A DNA stretch of 64,000 bases from Paralithodes platypus (GCA_032716605.1 CM064518.1:45395526-45459525), one strand, 5' to 3'; positions 33,633 through 44,774 are shown, numbered from the stretch's first letter. Program-made: numbers and translations. Notes: generated from the sequence alone by a model not told the origin.

Positions 33633-33962
33633 AAGTAACACCCCGTTCTTAACATTAATCATCAATTATAAACCCCAATGTACAGTCTTGCTAATAAGTG
33701 ATGTCTCGGCACCAAGTATGTTTTGATAAATAATTGGTACTGTATCAGCAATATATAAGCTTAATTTCTTCATATCGAATGAAATATTCAAACATGTTCC
33801 TACACTTACCCACCCTATTCAACATCTGACAGACATTAATACAGCACAGAGCAAGCCAAACGTAATGACAGCCGAGACATGACTTATTAGCGCCACCGTA
33901 CTTGAATAAACTAATGAAAGCATGTGGTCCTCCCGGGATTCCAACTCGGGACACCACACCCA
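33633..33962 (-). mobile_element. S3 SINE split by a MITE
   Basis: AACACCCCGTTCTTAACATT to CCCCAATG on the left and CTTGAATAAACTAATGAAAG to ACTCGGGACACCACACCCAG on the right are one S3 copy (minus strand), interrupted at a TA. Confidence 0.85.
33683..33898. mobile_element. TA-flanked MITE, complete
   Basis: 216 bp. Left end CAGTCTTGCTAATAAGTGAT; complement of right end CGGTGGCGCTAATAAGTCAT; both continue ...GTCTCGG. TA at 33681-33682 and 33899-33900. A truncated relative is at 28107-28307. Confidence 0.9.
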
Positions 33963-34345
33963 GTCTTATATAGCCTAGCCTAATTCATCGGCATAATTTT
34001 GGCGCTTTCGTCTGGCACGGCGTCGGCGTTGGTAGCCTAGACCGGCGTTTGCTGTCTGCTTTGATGGTGGGCATTTATTTCCTTTACTATTACGACCAGG
34101 CCCACTGTCCCTATCACTGAATGTATTTGAGGAGAATACTTAAATACATATTATGAGGAGATTACTTACCACACATAATATATTTGAAATCACTCCTATA
34201 TAGCTTAACTCATCGGCATAATTTCGGCGCTTTCGTCTGACATGGCGTCGGTAGCCTAGACCGACGTTTGCCGTTTTGATGGTCCTGGGAATTTAATTCC
34301 TTCATCATTACCACCAGACCCACTATCCCTATCACTGAATGCCTC
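33963..34345 (-). pseudogene. Two copies of a transposase-end fragment (family H)
   Basis: Segments around 34029-34125 and 34215-34345 share GGCATAATTT(C/T)GGCGCTTTC and the frame EAFSDRDSGSGGNDEGIK on the minus strand, as in the TIR element at 27017-27130. An identical AGGAGATTACTTACCACACA precedes the second and also occurs at 33430. Confidence 0.5.
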
Positions 34346-34735
34346 AAAGGCCATAATAAACTCGCAAGATAAGAGGTTCGGGCAGAAAAAAGCTTGTAAA
34401 CATGTAGTTTTTCAACACAATGGTTGCCAGCCTGTCCACCGATCACAGGCATTCACAGCCGCCGATGTTCTGTGACGTCATCGGGCGCCGTGTTTGAACA
34501 TTCCCGTCGGTACGGAGCCGCGATAGCACCCTTATTGGCCGTGATAGCGGAAAAGTTGGGTTTTTTAAGTAGTCGCGATAGCAGTGAAACGCTATAGCAA
34601 AACCCGCGATAGCAGTGAAACGCTATAGCAAAACCCGCGATAGCAGAGGGTTGAGTGTAATAATAAAATAGAGGAAAATAAAATAAAAAATAGGAAAAGT
34701 GGGGATTGGGCCTGAGCATATAGATAGAATAGATA
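34346..34735. mobile_element. DNA-transposon terminus with repeated GCGATAGC motif
   Basis: CGCGATAGCAGTGAAACGCT occurs twice in tandem (about 34572-34640) and ends in GCGATAGCAGAGGGTTGAGT near 34655. This looks like one terminus of a pogo/Tigger-type element, but no partner terminus was found. Family G in inverted orientation follows at 34680-34735. Confidence 0.45.
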
Positions 34736-34861
34736 GACAGGTACAACATAATATGGTACAAATATGACATGTACCAGCTTTGCATAATTCCAACTAAGGA
34801 TAGATAGCCCAATAAGGCCGTTAGGCGTATTTCCATTGGGCTCCCTGAAATGTTATAAATA

Positions 34862-35130
34862 ATTATATAAAACTTGCAAAAATAAACAAACCAAAACAAG
34901 GACGACACAATGGCGAGACAGAGAAAGAGGCGAGGGAAAGCGAAAGTGGTCCCAAACCTTAACATTATAATGTAAAACATGCAAAATAAACAAACCAAAA
35001 CAGGGACGATACAATATAAATTATTATGTTCCTTCCAACAACCAACCATACTCCTAAAATCGATTAATGAAATTAGGCAGAAGAACTAATCAAAATCACT
35101 ATGTGGAAACAACGCTCCAGCAATATAAAA
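34862..35130 (-). mobile_element. L7 3' ends with an S2 tail fragment
   Basis: L7 termini at about 34862-34915 and 34963-35020 flank a segment with AGAGAAAGAGGCGAGGGAAA. An S2 tail (ATTATGTTCCTTCCAACAAC) lies at 35022-35074, followed by further L7 sequence. Confidence 0.6.
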
Positions 35131-35446
35131 TAATATTGAGATGGTTTACGAAGATACTATGTACCCCTTCATTTCTATTTTTAATACAGACATATAGTGC
35201 ATTTTTCAAAGACACTGTGGACCAGACAGCTTTTTTGTTTTGAAAACAGGCAATTTGCTCCTAACAGACTTTTCATATTTCAATATATCTAATTTAGAAT
35301 CATTATTCAGTGTAAGCTATGTTAATTTAACATTATTATTGCTTCCAACTATATGTAGGAATACAAATGGTTTTCATTTATTCAAAATAATTAGTTTGAG
35401 GTAAATGCATGATGCAGTTTTGGCAATAGCTCTTCCCTTTCAGTTG
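35131..35446. other. No gene recognised
   Basis: AT-rich sequence without exon signals, intact elements or obvious repeats. Confidence 0.4.
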
Positions 35447-36195
35447 TCTAATTAAAATGTAAAACTTGCAAACTAAACAAACCAAAATTGGGACAAGGAC
35501 AATATAAAGTCAAATTAAATTATCAAAATCGCTATGTGGAAACAACGTTTACTAAAATGAAAATTATTAAATAAAAGAACACAATCCACCACATAGGGTG
35601 TACATTACTACATGAGCAAGTTAATCTGTTTCCCAAGCAAACTAATCGCACATATAACAACGCACTATCGTCACGTTAAAGGAAGTAGTCAAGTTTGGGA
35701 AGTCCGGGACGTTCTGGCAAATTTTACTAAACTCTGCATGAATAAAGAAACTATATGTTAAATGTCAAAATATTATTTAAAATCAAATTTGCAACATGAC
35801 AAGACATTAAAATAGTACAAAATACAAATATTGATAGGATATCTATACTATTACAAAATAATATAAAATACAGTACAGCACTCACTAACGATAGTGCTAT
35901 CGGGTAGGTACCTGTAAGCATAGCATGCCTCAAGTGACCCCTATCAATAACTACCCTACAAATAACCTACATTTATAGCACAAATAAACTAAGGAAATCG
36001 CAAAAGTAAGCAATTGATACTATCGACAATGAATACATATAATATAAAGACAAATAATTACAAAATATGAAGTAACAACAGATTTAAACAAAGAGTACTC
36101 TTTTAACAAGAACAATAAATTTAAAAAATCATCAATATTAATATTAATAATAATAGAAAAAGAAAAAGATAAACAATAAATACAGACAAAAAGTA
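35447..36195 (-). mobile_element. L7 3' region, second long copy
   Basis: Aligns from TTAAAATGTAAAACTTGCAA through the TTGCAACATGA and ATAGTGCTATCGGGTAGGTA words to ACAGACAAAAAGT with 2431-3190, with only small differences. It lacks the RT part, so it is a 5'-truncated copy or a duplicate of the same locus. Confidence 0.8.
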
Positions 36196-36546
36196 AGTCT
36201 AATATTTGAATTGTTTCATTCCGTTCCGCTTTTTCAGGGCTCTGATTGTCTGTCCCTCTGACATCATCAAAGCCCTGCCCCCGGACCGTTGGCCACGCCC
36301 ACAGTCTATGGGTAGTGTCTGGTCTTGACCAGACACTACCAAATAATCTCGGGAGGCTGTCTGCTTCTGTCTGGTAAAATCACCAAAGATTACCATAGAT
36401 TACCAGACATTCGCCTCTTTGTGCCTTTGAAAAAAGTTATTTTAGTTTAACCAGATCACCGAGGCACATTACGAAACTATCAAGTCCTAAAGGTATGTTA
36501 TAAGCTAAAGAAAATTGTCTAATGGCAACCCGAATAAGAACAAAAA
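36196..36546. other. No gene; inverted words
   Basis: GGTAGTGTCTGGTCTTGACC and AGACACTACC form a hairpin at about 36310-36341, inside a slightly GC-richer stretch. Possible TIR-element remnant. Confidence 0.35.
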
Positions 36547-36862
36547 TGTCTCGGCCAAAGGACGATTCCTCACAAATTACAGCCTCGCTATCGCTCGGCA
36601 GGAAAAAATCGACACCTAAATGGTACGAAAGGTCATAAAATCACTGGACTAATGGGGCGAATATCTTAAAAATGTGATTCCTCCCAAATTACAGCCTCGC
36701 TATCGCTCGGCAGGAAAAAATAGACACCTAAATGGCACGAAAAGTGCATAAAATCGCTAGAATAATGGGGTGAATATTTTTAAAATCTGAAGAGTGATGG
36801 GAAGGAAAGAACCATTTGTCTACAGCCTACTGGGGTTAAACATGAGGGAGAAAGGGGTGTGG
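36547..36862 (-). mobile_element. Decayed T1 MITE with an internal duplication
   Basis: CCTCGCTATCGCTCGGCAGG and AAATCGACACCTAAATGG-type words occur twice (about 36580-36660 and 36685-36775). The outer end CATGAGGGAGAAAGG is kept, in the minus orientation. Confidence 0.65.
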
Positions 36863-37008
36863 TGGTGGTACGGACCTGTATGTCTGTGTTGGTGGTGGTT
36901 TGAGAGAACCCTTGGTACAGGGAAAGTTTCTGCCATCGTAGAAGCCTCCGTACACGGTCGCTATGCGGGGCCCTCAAGATCTCAGTCTGCAGAACAAGGA
37001 ACATTGAT

Positions 37009-37500
37009 TACATACATTTTTTACATACATAACATTTTTAAGACCGAGTGCTCCACACATCTGTGCAACTCTGTTCAACTCTCCAACCCAAGAGTGAAAC
37101 GTTACTCTCAGACTTTCTTCTATTCAACAGCTGAGCTCTGGAACTCTCTCCCAGAATCAGTCTTTCCGTCTTCCTATGACTTAAATTGCTTCAAACTCCG
37201 TGTGTCCAGGCATTTTTGCTCGAACGTCCCTTGATTTTGGCCCTGTCACTCTTCAATGGGGGAGGCACTCGCTATAGGCAGTTCTGCCTTTTGCCTCCCT
37301 CACTCACATAGAAAGGAAAAAAAAATAAAAATAAAACATGCGTGCAGTTTCAGTCTCTTGTCAACCTGTTAAGGGCTACTTCACTAGTCAAGTTTTTGGA
37401 TTTGAGATCAGCATGTATAGTCCGATCCCAGGTCTTCCTCGATCCACCCCTTGGTGCAGCTCCCTCCACAATCACAGACAGGGTGTCAAATCAGGGTCAT
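37009..37500 (-). pseudogene. LINE L3 3' end, interrupted
   Basis: TTTAAGACCGAGTGCTCCAC (37035-37055) and GTGCAGTTTCAGTCTCTTGT (from about 37341) belong together in the uninterrupted L3 at 33145-33190. An L2 fragment has inserted between them. Confidence 0.8.
37061..37335 (+). pseudogene. LINE L2 3' end inserted in L3
   Basis: Encodes [20 protein letters not shown], then [20 protein letters not shown] and a stop, the C-terminus of a CR1/jockey-like RT. A 3' UTR and an A-rich tail (AAAAAATAAAAATAAAA) follow. ACAT at 37057-37060 and 37336-37339 may be a 4-bp target duplication. Confidence 0.8.
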
Positions 37501-37527
37501 TTTGTGGGAATAGGTCTCTCGTTTGAC

Positions 37528-37627
37528 NNNNNNNNNNNNNNNNNNNNNNNNNNNNNNNNNNNNNNNNNNNNNNNNNNNNNNNNNNNNNNNNNNNNNNNNN
37601 NNNNNNNNNNNNNNNNNNNNNNNNNNN
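37528..37627. other. Assembly gap (100 N)
   Basis: Exactly 100 N, probably a placeholder of unknown true size. Confidence 0.99.
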
Positions 37628-37632
37628 CTAGC

Positions 37633-37707
37633 AGTATAAATAGGAACCTGGTATAAGTGGACGAACTTGTGACGTCCCCTCTGGAGGTTGGTGGTCTGTT
37701 ACAAGGT
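37633..37707 (+). promoter_or_regulatory. Possible promoter and 5' exon
   Basis: TATAAATA at about 37636-37643 is followed about 65 bp later by a donor-like TTACAAG/GTGAGAAG. It could be a TATA promoter with a short leader exon for a plus-strand gene such as the Ly6-type locus, but nothing ties them together. Confidence 0.25.
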
Positions 37708-37932
37708 GAGAAGGGTATCGTATAGGTCAACCTAAGCCTTCGCGTGAGACTGCTACCGTACAGATGAACCCAAGCCTTCGATTTCAGATGTTGCCAATTG
37801 ACTGATTACAGGCTACACTCACATCCATAGCCAACGATACACTAACACATGACATGCACTTCACGCAATACATTCCCAGTTAAGGAGGCGCGATAATAAT
37901 GAACTGAAGCTCCCATTGAGTGGAATCCCCTT

Positions 37933-37974
<42 letters not shown>

Positions 37975-38462
37975 GGAAAATACAGGGAACTTTTGTACGC
38001 ATTCTAAAAAGAAAATTATATGTGTACTTAGCTTTACTATAATGAGTTAATATATATACGACCCCTTAATGAGCTATTTAATTACAGTCAAGAAAACTAA
38101 TAACCCTCTAGACAAACGGGCCAGGTCATTAATTAGGGCCATTAAAACTGTCAACCTTATTATTCACAGGGATAGAATGAATTAGTGACTGAAAATTATA
38201 TTATCTTCTCTGCGTGTATAATATTATTATTAGCGTATTTATTTGTTTATTTATTAATCTTTTTACTATTGTTTTCTAGTGTCCTCCCTAGCCCTCCATC
38301 AACCTTAACAAAAAAACACCCAAAGACCCCGCTTCAAGATAAATGTGTACATTTTTCGGTAAAAAAATGTCTTGATAGCGTAATGCATAAATGCGCGGAA
38401 TTTTGGTGTGAGTATCCTAGGTTCGAGTCCTGTGTGTACAACCAATACACATACACACATAC

Positions 38463-38539
<77 letters not shown>

Positions 38540-39009
38540 ACACACACAGCCCAGAAGGTCCTACCAATGAGATTAGCAAGAGAACAAAAAAGTTAATTTG
38601 AAGTACGCCGAAAGCATCTTGAACATGTTTTTTATTATTATTATTATTATTATCATTAGTATTATTAGTAGTAGTAGTATTAGTATTTTATTTTTATTTG
38701 CTATTATCATTCTTGCTGTGTAATACATTCAAACACACACACACACACACACACACACATTACATTCACACACACACACACACACAGTACACACTGATAT
38801 TAACATTATTCAAAATATACCCCCATTGAACCCATTCTCCCTACTTATCTTTTTATATATACATATATATCGCCCTATCTACCTAACAATCTACTTCCTA
38901 TTTCTACCTTTAATAAACCCTGCCCTCTCTCTCTACCTCTGTCTATATCTCTCTCTCTGTTTCGCGCTCTCTCTCTCTCTTTCCCTCCCTCTCTCTCCCA
39001 GCGGACTAT
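37708..39009. repeat. CA-rich and CT-rich microsatellite stretch, S1 fragment, no gene
   Basis: (CA)n runs at 37933-37972, 38467-38548 and 38736-38786. An S1 head lies at 38370-38430 (TCTTGATAGCGTAATGCATA, GGTTCGAGTCC) and is cut off by the second CA run. (ATT)n lies near 38632-38660 and CT-rich sequence at 38925-38998. Confidence 0.85.
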
Positions 39010-39722
39010 CCCTTATTCTTCAACAATACAAAAATCAACCCTTCATCTTCTCTCAATATTCTTGGTGTCTCTTTTTCTTCTGCTCTCATTTGGAAGGACC
39101 ATATTACCAGTCTTGCTAAGGCAGCCTCCCAGAAGCTGGGTGTGCTCAACCGCCTTAGGGGGTTCTTTTCCCCTGCACAGCTTCTTGCTCTGTACAGGGG
39201 CATAGTGCGCCCTTGTATTGAGTATTGTTCACATGGGGGGGGGGGTTCCTCTCACACCGCTCTCCTAGACAAAGTTGAAAGGAGGGCCTTTCGTATCATT
39301 AACTCCCGTCCACGCACCAACTCTCTGCAATCTCTCTCTCCGCCGCAATGTTGCATCTCTCTCGCTATTCTATCGCTACTATAATAATCAGTGTTCCTCA
39401 GAGCTATCCCAGTGCATACCACCTCCTTTACGTAGGGCACGTGGTACCCGTCTTGCAACTCAATCCCACCCCTACTCTGTGCCCAAGAGTGAAACGTTAC
39501 TCTCAAACTTTCTTCTACTCAACATCTGAGCTCTGGAACTCTCTCCCAGAATCAGTCTTTCCCTCTTCCTGTGACTTAAATTGCTTCAAACTCCGTGTGT
39601 CCAGGCATTTTGGCTCGAACGTCCCTTGATTTTGGCCCTGTCACTCTTTCAACTATGGGGGAGGCACTCGCTATAGGCAGTTATGCCTTTTGCCTCCCTC
39701 AATCACATCGAAAAAAAAAAAA
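39010..39722 (+). pseudogene. LINE L2: RT C-terminal region, frameshifted
   Basis: The longest L2 copy. One frame reads LGVSFSSALIWKDHITSLAK, then LGVLNRLRGFFSPAQLLALY, then RGIVRPCIEYCSHGGGGSSH; a change of frame follows near 39340-39390. It then reads [20 protein letters not shown] and ends at the usual VSRHFGSNVP stop. The G run at 39235-39246 replaces a conserved W. The 3' end has a poly(A) tail at about 39712-39728. Catalytic residues lie upstream and are lost. Confidence 0.85.
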
Positions 39723-39913
39723 AAAAAATACGTACATACATACATACATACATACATAATTTAAGGGCATCCCCACAAAGCCCACATACACGCTATAGAA
39801 ATGCCCTCACTGCTTCCAATAAATTAGCATTGTATGAATATTCCCATCTTCAAAATATTCTATAGGGGCAGTGCCTAGTGAGTAAACAGCTCAATAGGTG
39901 GCGTTTGTGTGTA

Positions 39914-40005
<92 letters not shown>

Positions 40006-40055
40006 TGTGAGAGAGAGAGAGAGAGAGTGAGCGAGAGCGAGAGAGAGATAGACAC

Positions 40056-40122
<67 letters not shown>

Positions 40123-40308
40123 ATACCAACACCAGTCATCATCGCTCTCGTCAACCAACAAGAATTCCAACTTGTCTAATTTATTCCGCCCGGGTTTTCA
40201 GGAGTGCCGGCAGCTCTTGAACGCGGGTGTTTTCCTCGCTCTTATTCTCATTTTTATGGCTCTTGCTCTCATTTGACGCTCACTCTAATTAAAACCGCGG
40301 GTGTCTGA

Positions 40309-40309
<1 letters not shown>
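39723..40309. repeat. (CATA)n and long (GT)n-(GA)n microsatellites
   Basis: (CATA)n at 39733-39758, then (GT)n at about 39906-39990 passing into (GA)n to 40120. The serine/leucine and threonine/histidine frames on the minus strand are low-complexity by-products. Confidence 0.95.
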
Positions 40310-40340
<31 letters not shown>

Positions 40341-40990
40341 TCTCTCGTTCTCGCCTTCGTACTCACTTCAGCTCTCACTTTCGCTCACTCTCACTCTTTC
40401 GCTCTCGCTCTCTCTGCCACATTCTGCGCGGTCAACCCAAAACAATGTATGTACAGCAACTAACACAGCAAACAGGGGATAAACTACGGTGCACGTCAGA
40501 AGAAATGTTCATACTCACAGCAAAGATATAGTTATGGGACCAGAAAAGCGACCCATCCCCCCTCAAGGTAAAAGTGGGTATATCGATATATATTGATATA
40601 CCTTCCCCCTTCCCCCTCCTCTCTCCCCTACCTCCCCTCCCCCTCCCGAAGTATTAATGCAACCAATATCGAAAGCAACCCCCCCCCCCAATTCCCGGGA
40701 CCCCAGAATTCCAAGACCAAAGGGCGGCGTGAGGCTAGGATCCCCCTCACCCCTATCCCCCCTTTACTACCGCCTAGGCCACCCCCCCCCCCCCCCCCCA
40801 TCCAATATCTCCCTCTGCCCTCTTCCCTTTACTACCCCCTTTTAGTACCGCCTCCTATATAACCCCCTCCACTCTACTAACCCCCCCCCCCCCCTCCCCC
40901 CTCCTCCTGCCTCCGGGGTGTGGATGGATTGGTCAGTGGAGCGGTATTGGAAGGGGGGGGGGCGGGGGGGGGGGGGGGCACATTTACATA
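40310..40990. repeat. CT-rich, C-run and G-run stretch
   Basis: (CT)n at 40308-40350, then C runs at 40680-40689, 40782-40799 and 40880-40895, then G runs at 40955-40978. Between them, pyrimidine-rich plus-strand sequence is open in more than one frame without coding features. Confidence 0.85.
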
Positions 40991-41116
40991 TCCGGCCTCA
41001 TTTGCATATCGGGCCTCATTTGCATATAATTGTGGCTTTACATGCTTAATGATGTTTTTCTTGATTAAAACTATAACCCATCGCCGCTTTCTCGCTCGCT
41101 GTGTCTGGGGTGTGTG

Positions 41117-41346
41117 GGCCTGTATGTGTGTGTGTGTGTGTGTGTGTGTTCGTGTCTATGTACGTATGTGTATGTACGGGATGTGTATCTGTGTGTATAA
41201 GTACGTATGGGTACTTTTGTGTCTGTATGTATATGTAGGTATGTGTATGTACGTATGTGTGTGTTTGTGTGTATAAGTACGTATGGGTACTTGTGTGTCT
41301 ATATGTATATTATGTACGTATGTGTATGCACGGTATGTGTGTACGC
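41117..41346. repeat. TG-rich sequence with GTACGTATG words
   Basis: (TG)n at 41121-41150, followed by two copies of a ~66-bp unit with AAGTACGTATGGGTACTT at 41208 and 41276. Confidence 0.85.
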
Positions 41347-42072
41347 GTGTGTACTGGAACGTGTGGGTGTACTGGAGCGTGTGTGTACTGGAAGGTGTGT
41401 GTACTGGAAGGTGTGTGTACTGGAACATGTGTGTATTGGAACGTGTGTGTACTGGAACGTGTGGGTGTACTGGAACGTGTGTGTACTGGAACGTGTGTGT
41501 ACTGGAAGGTGTGTGTACTGGAACGTGTGTGTACTGGAAAGTGTGTGTACTGGAAAGCGTGTGTACTGGAACGTATGTGTACTGGAACGTGTGTGTGTAC
41601 TGGAACGTGTGTGTACTGGAACGTGTGTGTACTGTAATGTGTGTGTACTGGAAGGTGTGTGTACTGGAACGTGTGTGTGTGTACTGGAAGGTGTGTGTAC
41701 TGGAAGGTATGTGTGTGTGTGTGTGTACTGGAAGATGTGTGCACAGGAAGGTGTGTGTACTAGAACGTGTGTGTACTGGAAGGTATGTGTACTGGAAGGT
41801 GTGTGTGCTGGAAGGTATGTGTACTGGAAGGTTTGTGTACTGGAAGGTGTGTGTACTGGAAGGTATGTGTACTGGAAGGTGCGGGTACTGGAAGGTGTGG
41901 GTACCATACTGGAACATGTGTGTACTGGAAGGTGTGTGTACTGGAAGGTGTGTGTACTGGAAGGTATGTGTACTGGAAGGTGTGTGTACTGGAAGGTGTG
42001 TGTACCGGTACTGGAAAGTGTGGGTACTGGAAGGTGTGTGTACTGGAAGGTATGTGTACTGGAAGGTATGTA
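41347..42072. repeat. 16-bp minisatellite, ~45 units
   Basis: Unit GTGTGTACTGGAAGGT with variants (AACGT, AAGAT, TATGT). Because 16 is not a multiple of three, the repeat passes through all frames and gives a 16-residue protein period. No unit word contains a stop, so frames of up to 360 codons are open on both strands. Overlapping CTGGAACGT-rich (left half) and CTGGAAGGT-rich (right half) domains show that variants spread locally. Confidence 0.95.
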
Positions 42073-42296
42073 CAAAGTACAAAGGAGTACAAAGGAGTAC
42101 AAAGGAAATCAAGCAACAACAGATCTAGTGACCCTTCTAGGTTGCTTGTCCTCCAAAACACTGAGGATCAAGTGTCCAAACAGTGGTTTAGAGTGGGTAA
42201 GGGAACATTGGAAAGGGAATTACTGCCCTGGAACTAATGTCCGTGGCAGGATTAGGAAGTTAGTAGGGGACAGATGGGTTAGTAACTGAGGGGGGG
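42073..42296. other. Unrecognised single-copy-looking stretch
   Basis: Starts with three ACAAAGGAGT copies and then reads complex sequence with an open frame ending GRIRKLVGDRWVSN. It joins the minisatellite frame by chance. No family was recognised. Confidence 0.35.
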
Positions 42297-42500
42297 ATAA
42301 AATAAAGTTATTCATTTACAAACGCAGTCAGTCGCGGGTTTGATGCGAGATATTTGTCTAGGCGGAGTTTAAATGAATCAACGGTGATGCAGTCTATAAC
42401 GTTTCGGGGAAGCCCATTCCACAAGTTGACAACTCGATTGAAGAATCGAGTGTACTGGAAGGTGTGTGTACTGGAAGGTGTGTGTACTGGAATAACAGTC
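42297..42500 (-). pseudogene. LINE L4-like C-terminus containing a second 16-bp repeat
   Basis: Minus-strand frame: RFFNRVVNLWNGLPRNVIDC, TVDSFKLRLDKYLASNPRLT and a stop. Just upstream of RFFNR, three units of the 16-bp minisatellite (42449-42491) interrupt the element. Confidence 0.8.
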
Positions 42501-42574
42501 GCCCCAATACCCATCTAATGCATATTGTTATCGTCTAGCTCTGTCTATTATTGGGCTCGTGGGGCCTCCTTCAC

Positions 42575-42583
42575 GCACGCACG

Positions 42584-42660
<77 letters not shown>

Positions 42661-43053
42661 CACACTCATACACGTACACACACTCATACATACTCGGACA
42701 CACTACACACATACTAAAACACACACACCACTCACGCTCACTCTCTCACACATACACACTCGCAGGCATAATCGCACTCAAAAGGCCTCTCTCTCTCCCT
42801 TTAACACACACACACACACACACATACGTGCGGTTGTGTGTTTATCGGTACATATCAATTTGGTGCATGCTTACGAGTACATTTTTCGATTTTTAAGCCT
42901 AAATTACACTAACCTAACCTAACCTAACCGAAAACACTCCATTTCAAAGTATTTTAAAGAGGTGTGTACCGATTAACTGTCGCCCCAAACCTCATGTACC
43001 TGTAAACCTACAAATATCCAGAGATTTGTACCAATAAACACACAACCGCTCGT

Positions 43054-43093
<40 letters not shown>

Positions 43094-43307
43094 AATCGGA
43101 CTCAAAACACCTCTCCCTCCTCTCTCTCTCTCTCTAACACAGACACACCCACGTAATCGGACTCAAAACACCTCTCCCTCCTCTCTCTCTCTCTCTAACA
43201 CAGACACACACACGTAATCGGACTCAAAACACCTCTCTCTTCTCTCTAACACAGACACACCCACGTAATCGGACTCAAAACACCTCTCCCTTCTCTCTCT
43301 CAGAGAT

Positions 43308-43341
<34 letters not shown>

Positions 43342-43366
43342 CATAATTGCACTCAACCCCCCCCCC

Positions 43367-43430
<64 letters not shown>

Positions 43431-43490
43431 GGCATAATTGCACTCAACCCCCCCCCCCTCTCTCACACACACACACACACACACAGTTTA
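42575..43490. repeat. Compound CA/CT microsatellites and a ~60-bp repeat
   Basis: (CA)n at 42581-42658. At about 43090-43300, four copies of a 51-63-bp unit with AATCGGACTCAAAACACCTC alternate with CT tracts. At 43338 and 43432, AGGCATAATTGCACTCAACC precedes C runs and CA/CT tracts. AACCTAACCTAACC lies at 42911-42928. Confidence 0.9.
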
Positions 43491-43573
43491 TCGTACCCCA
43501 GGGCCCCATATGTCAGTCAGGGTGTGTATTTGTTTTTCCCTATAAATATCTATGGACGGCTCTCCCCCATTAG

Positions 43574-43780
43574 CCTAAAGCCGGTATCACACGGGCGCTT
43601 TTTCCCTCAACACTGGTCTGGCAGCTTATGAGGTCAACATTTATACTATTTTGGTCACCTAAATTCATCTACCATCAGTCTAGTTTCCGATACCAGTGTA
43701 AAATATTCCAGAAATGTTGCCAGCAAAAATGTTGATCATCGAATGTTGACTATAATAGCTCTCGTGTGATACCGGCTTAA
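43574..43780. mobile_element. MITE T4
   Basis: Left AGCCGGTATCACACGGGCGC; complement of right end AGCCGGTATCACACGAGAGC. The interior has ATGTTGATCATCGAATGTTG. It shares its right TTAA (43777-43780) with the next element. Confidence 0.8.
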
Positions 43781-44100
43781 GGGAAGATGGTTCACTTTTT
43801 GGTCGATTTTTAATATATTAAATATTTGTCTACTTTCCTCCCTAGACCTCCATTAAACACAAAATAAACATCCATTATATCCCCCTTCTAGATCAATTTG
43901 TAAATTTTTCGGTAGAAAAATATCCCAGCCGAAGGCTCACTATCGTTCGCCAGAAAAAAAGGTCTTACAATTTACAAAGAAATGGACTAAAGGTCTTAAA
44001 ATCGACAAACTAATGGGGCAAACATCTTAAAATCTGGAAAATAATGGGGCTCAATATGAGGAAGAAGGGGGTCTAGATAAACGGCCCACTCCCCCATTAA
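43777..44100 (-). mobile_element. MITE T1, diverged
   Basis: TTAAGGGAAGATGG to ACTCCCCCATTAA with TTAA on both sides. The core keeps TTTTTCGGTAGAAAAAT and GCTCACTATCGTTCGCCAG. Confidence 0.8.
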
Positions 44101-44154
44101 GAGCATAAGACTACTGTGTAGGCTGAGTGAGGTGATCGATGTGAACTAAGAGCA

Positions 44155-44197
44155 GTATGATGAAGCCTCTCTCTCTCTCTCCCTCTATCTATCTCTC

Positions 44198-44253
<56 letters not shown>

Positions 44254-44535
44254 ACGGTTCAAAGACTAGCGATGAACAACAAATTATTAAATTATTAATG
44301 ACAATACTCTTTTTAGGCAGGGTGGGTAGTGTGGTGTTATTTATAAGCCTTGGTCTATCTGCATAATGTCAACTTTGATTATCCCTCTTGGACATATAAA
44401 AGGAAATTCCTAAGTAAGCAGGAACAAGCCATTATTGTGTGTTTGTGTGTATATATATACAGTATATATACAGTATATATACAGTATATATGACTACTGT
44501 ACCTACTGTATACTCACACTCTCTCTATAACTTTT

Positions 44536-44613
<78 letters not shown>

Positions 44614-44723
44614 AGCTTGACTCCTTTTCTCTCAAGATAAGGGAACCAATTATCAAACTTTTACTAATTAAACTTGTGGTGGATTAGGTTTCTTGGGGGG
44701 CTTATTTTGTATTATGATGAGAT

Positions 44724-44762
<39 letters not shown>

Positions 44763-44774
44763 GAGTGAGAGAGA

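Noticed and set aside
34453..35049. 198-codon minus-strand frame
   Set aside because: Runs across SINE, L7, family G and a transposon end; low-complexity hydrophobic sequence with no conserved domain.
36794..37234. 146-codon plus-strand frame
   Set aside because: Starts in a decayed T1 element and runs into LINE L3/L2 ends; the only protein-like part is the L2 C-terminus.
41156..42289. Open frames of 281-360 codons on both strands
   Set aside because: They are produced by the 16-bp minisatellite, whose unit has no stop in any frame; the frames have a 16-residue period and no start or splice context.
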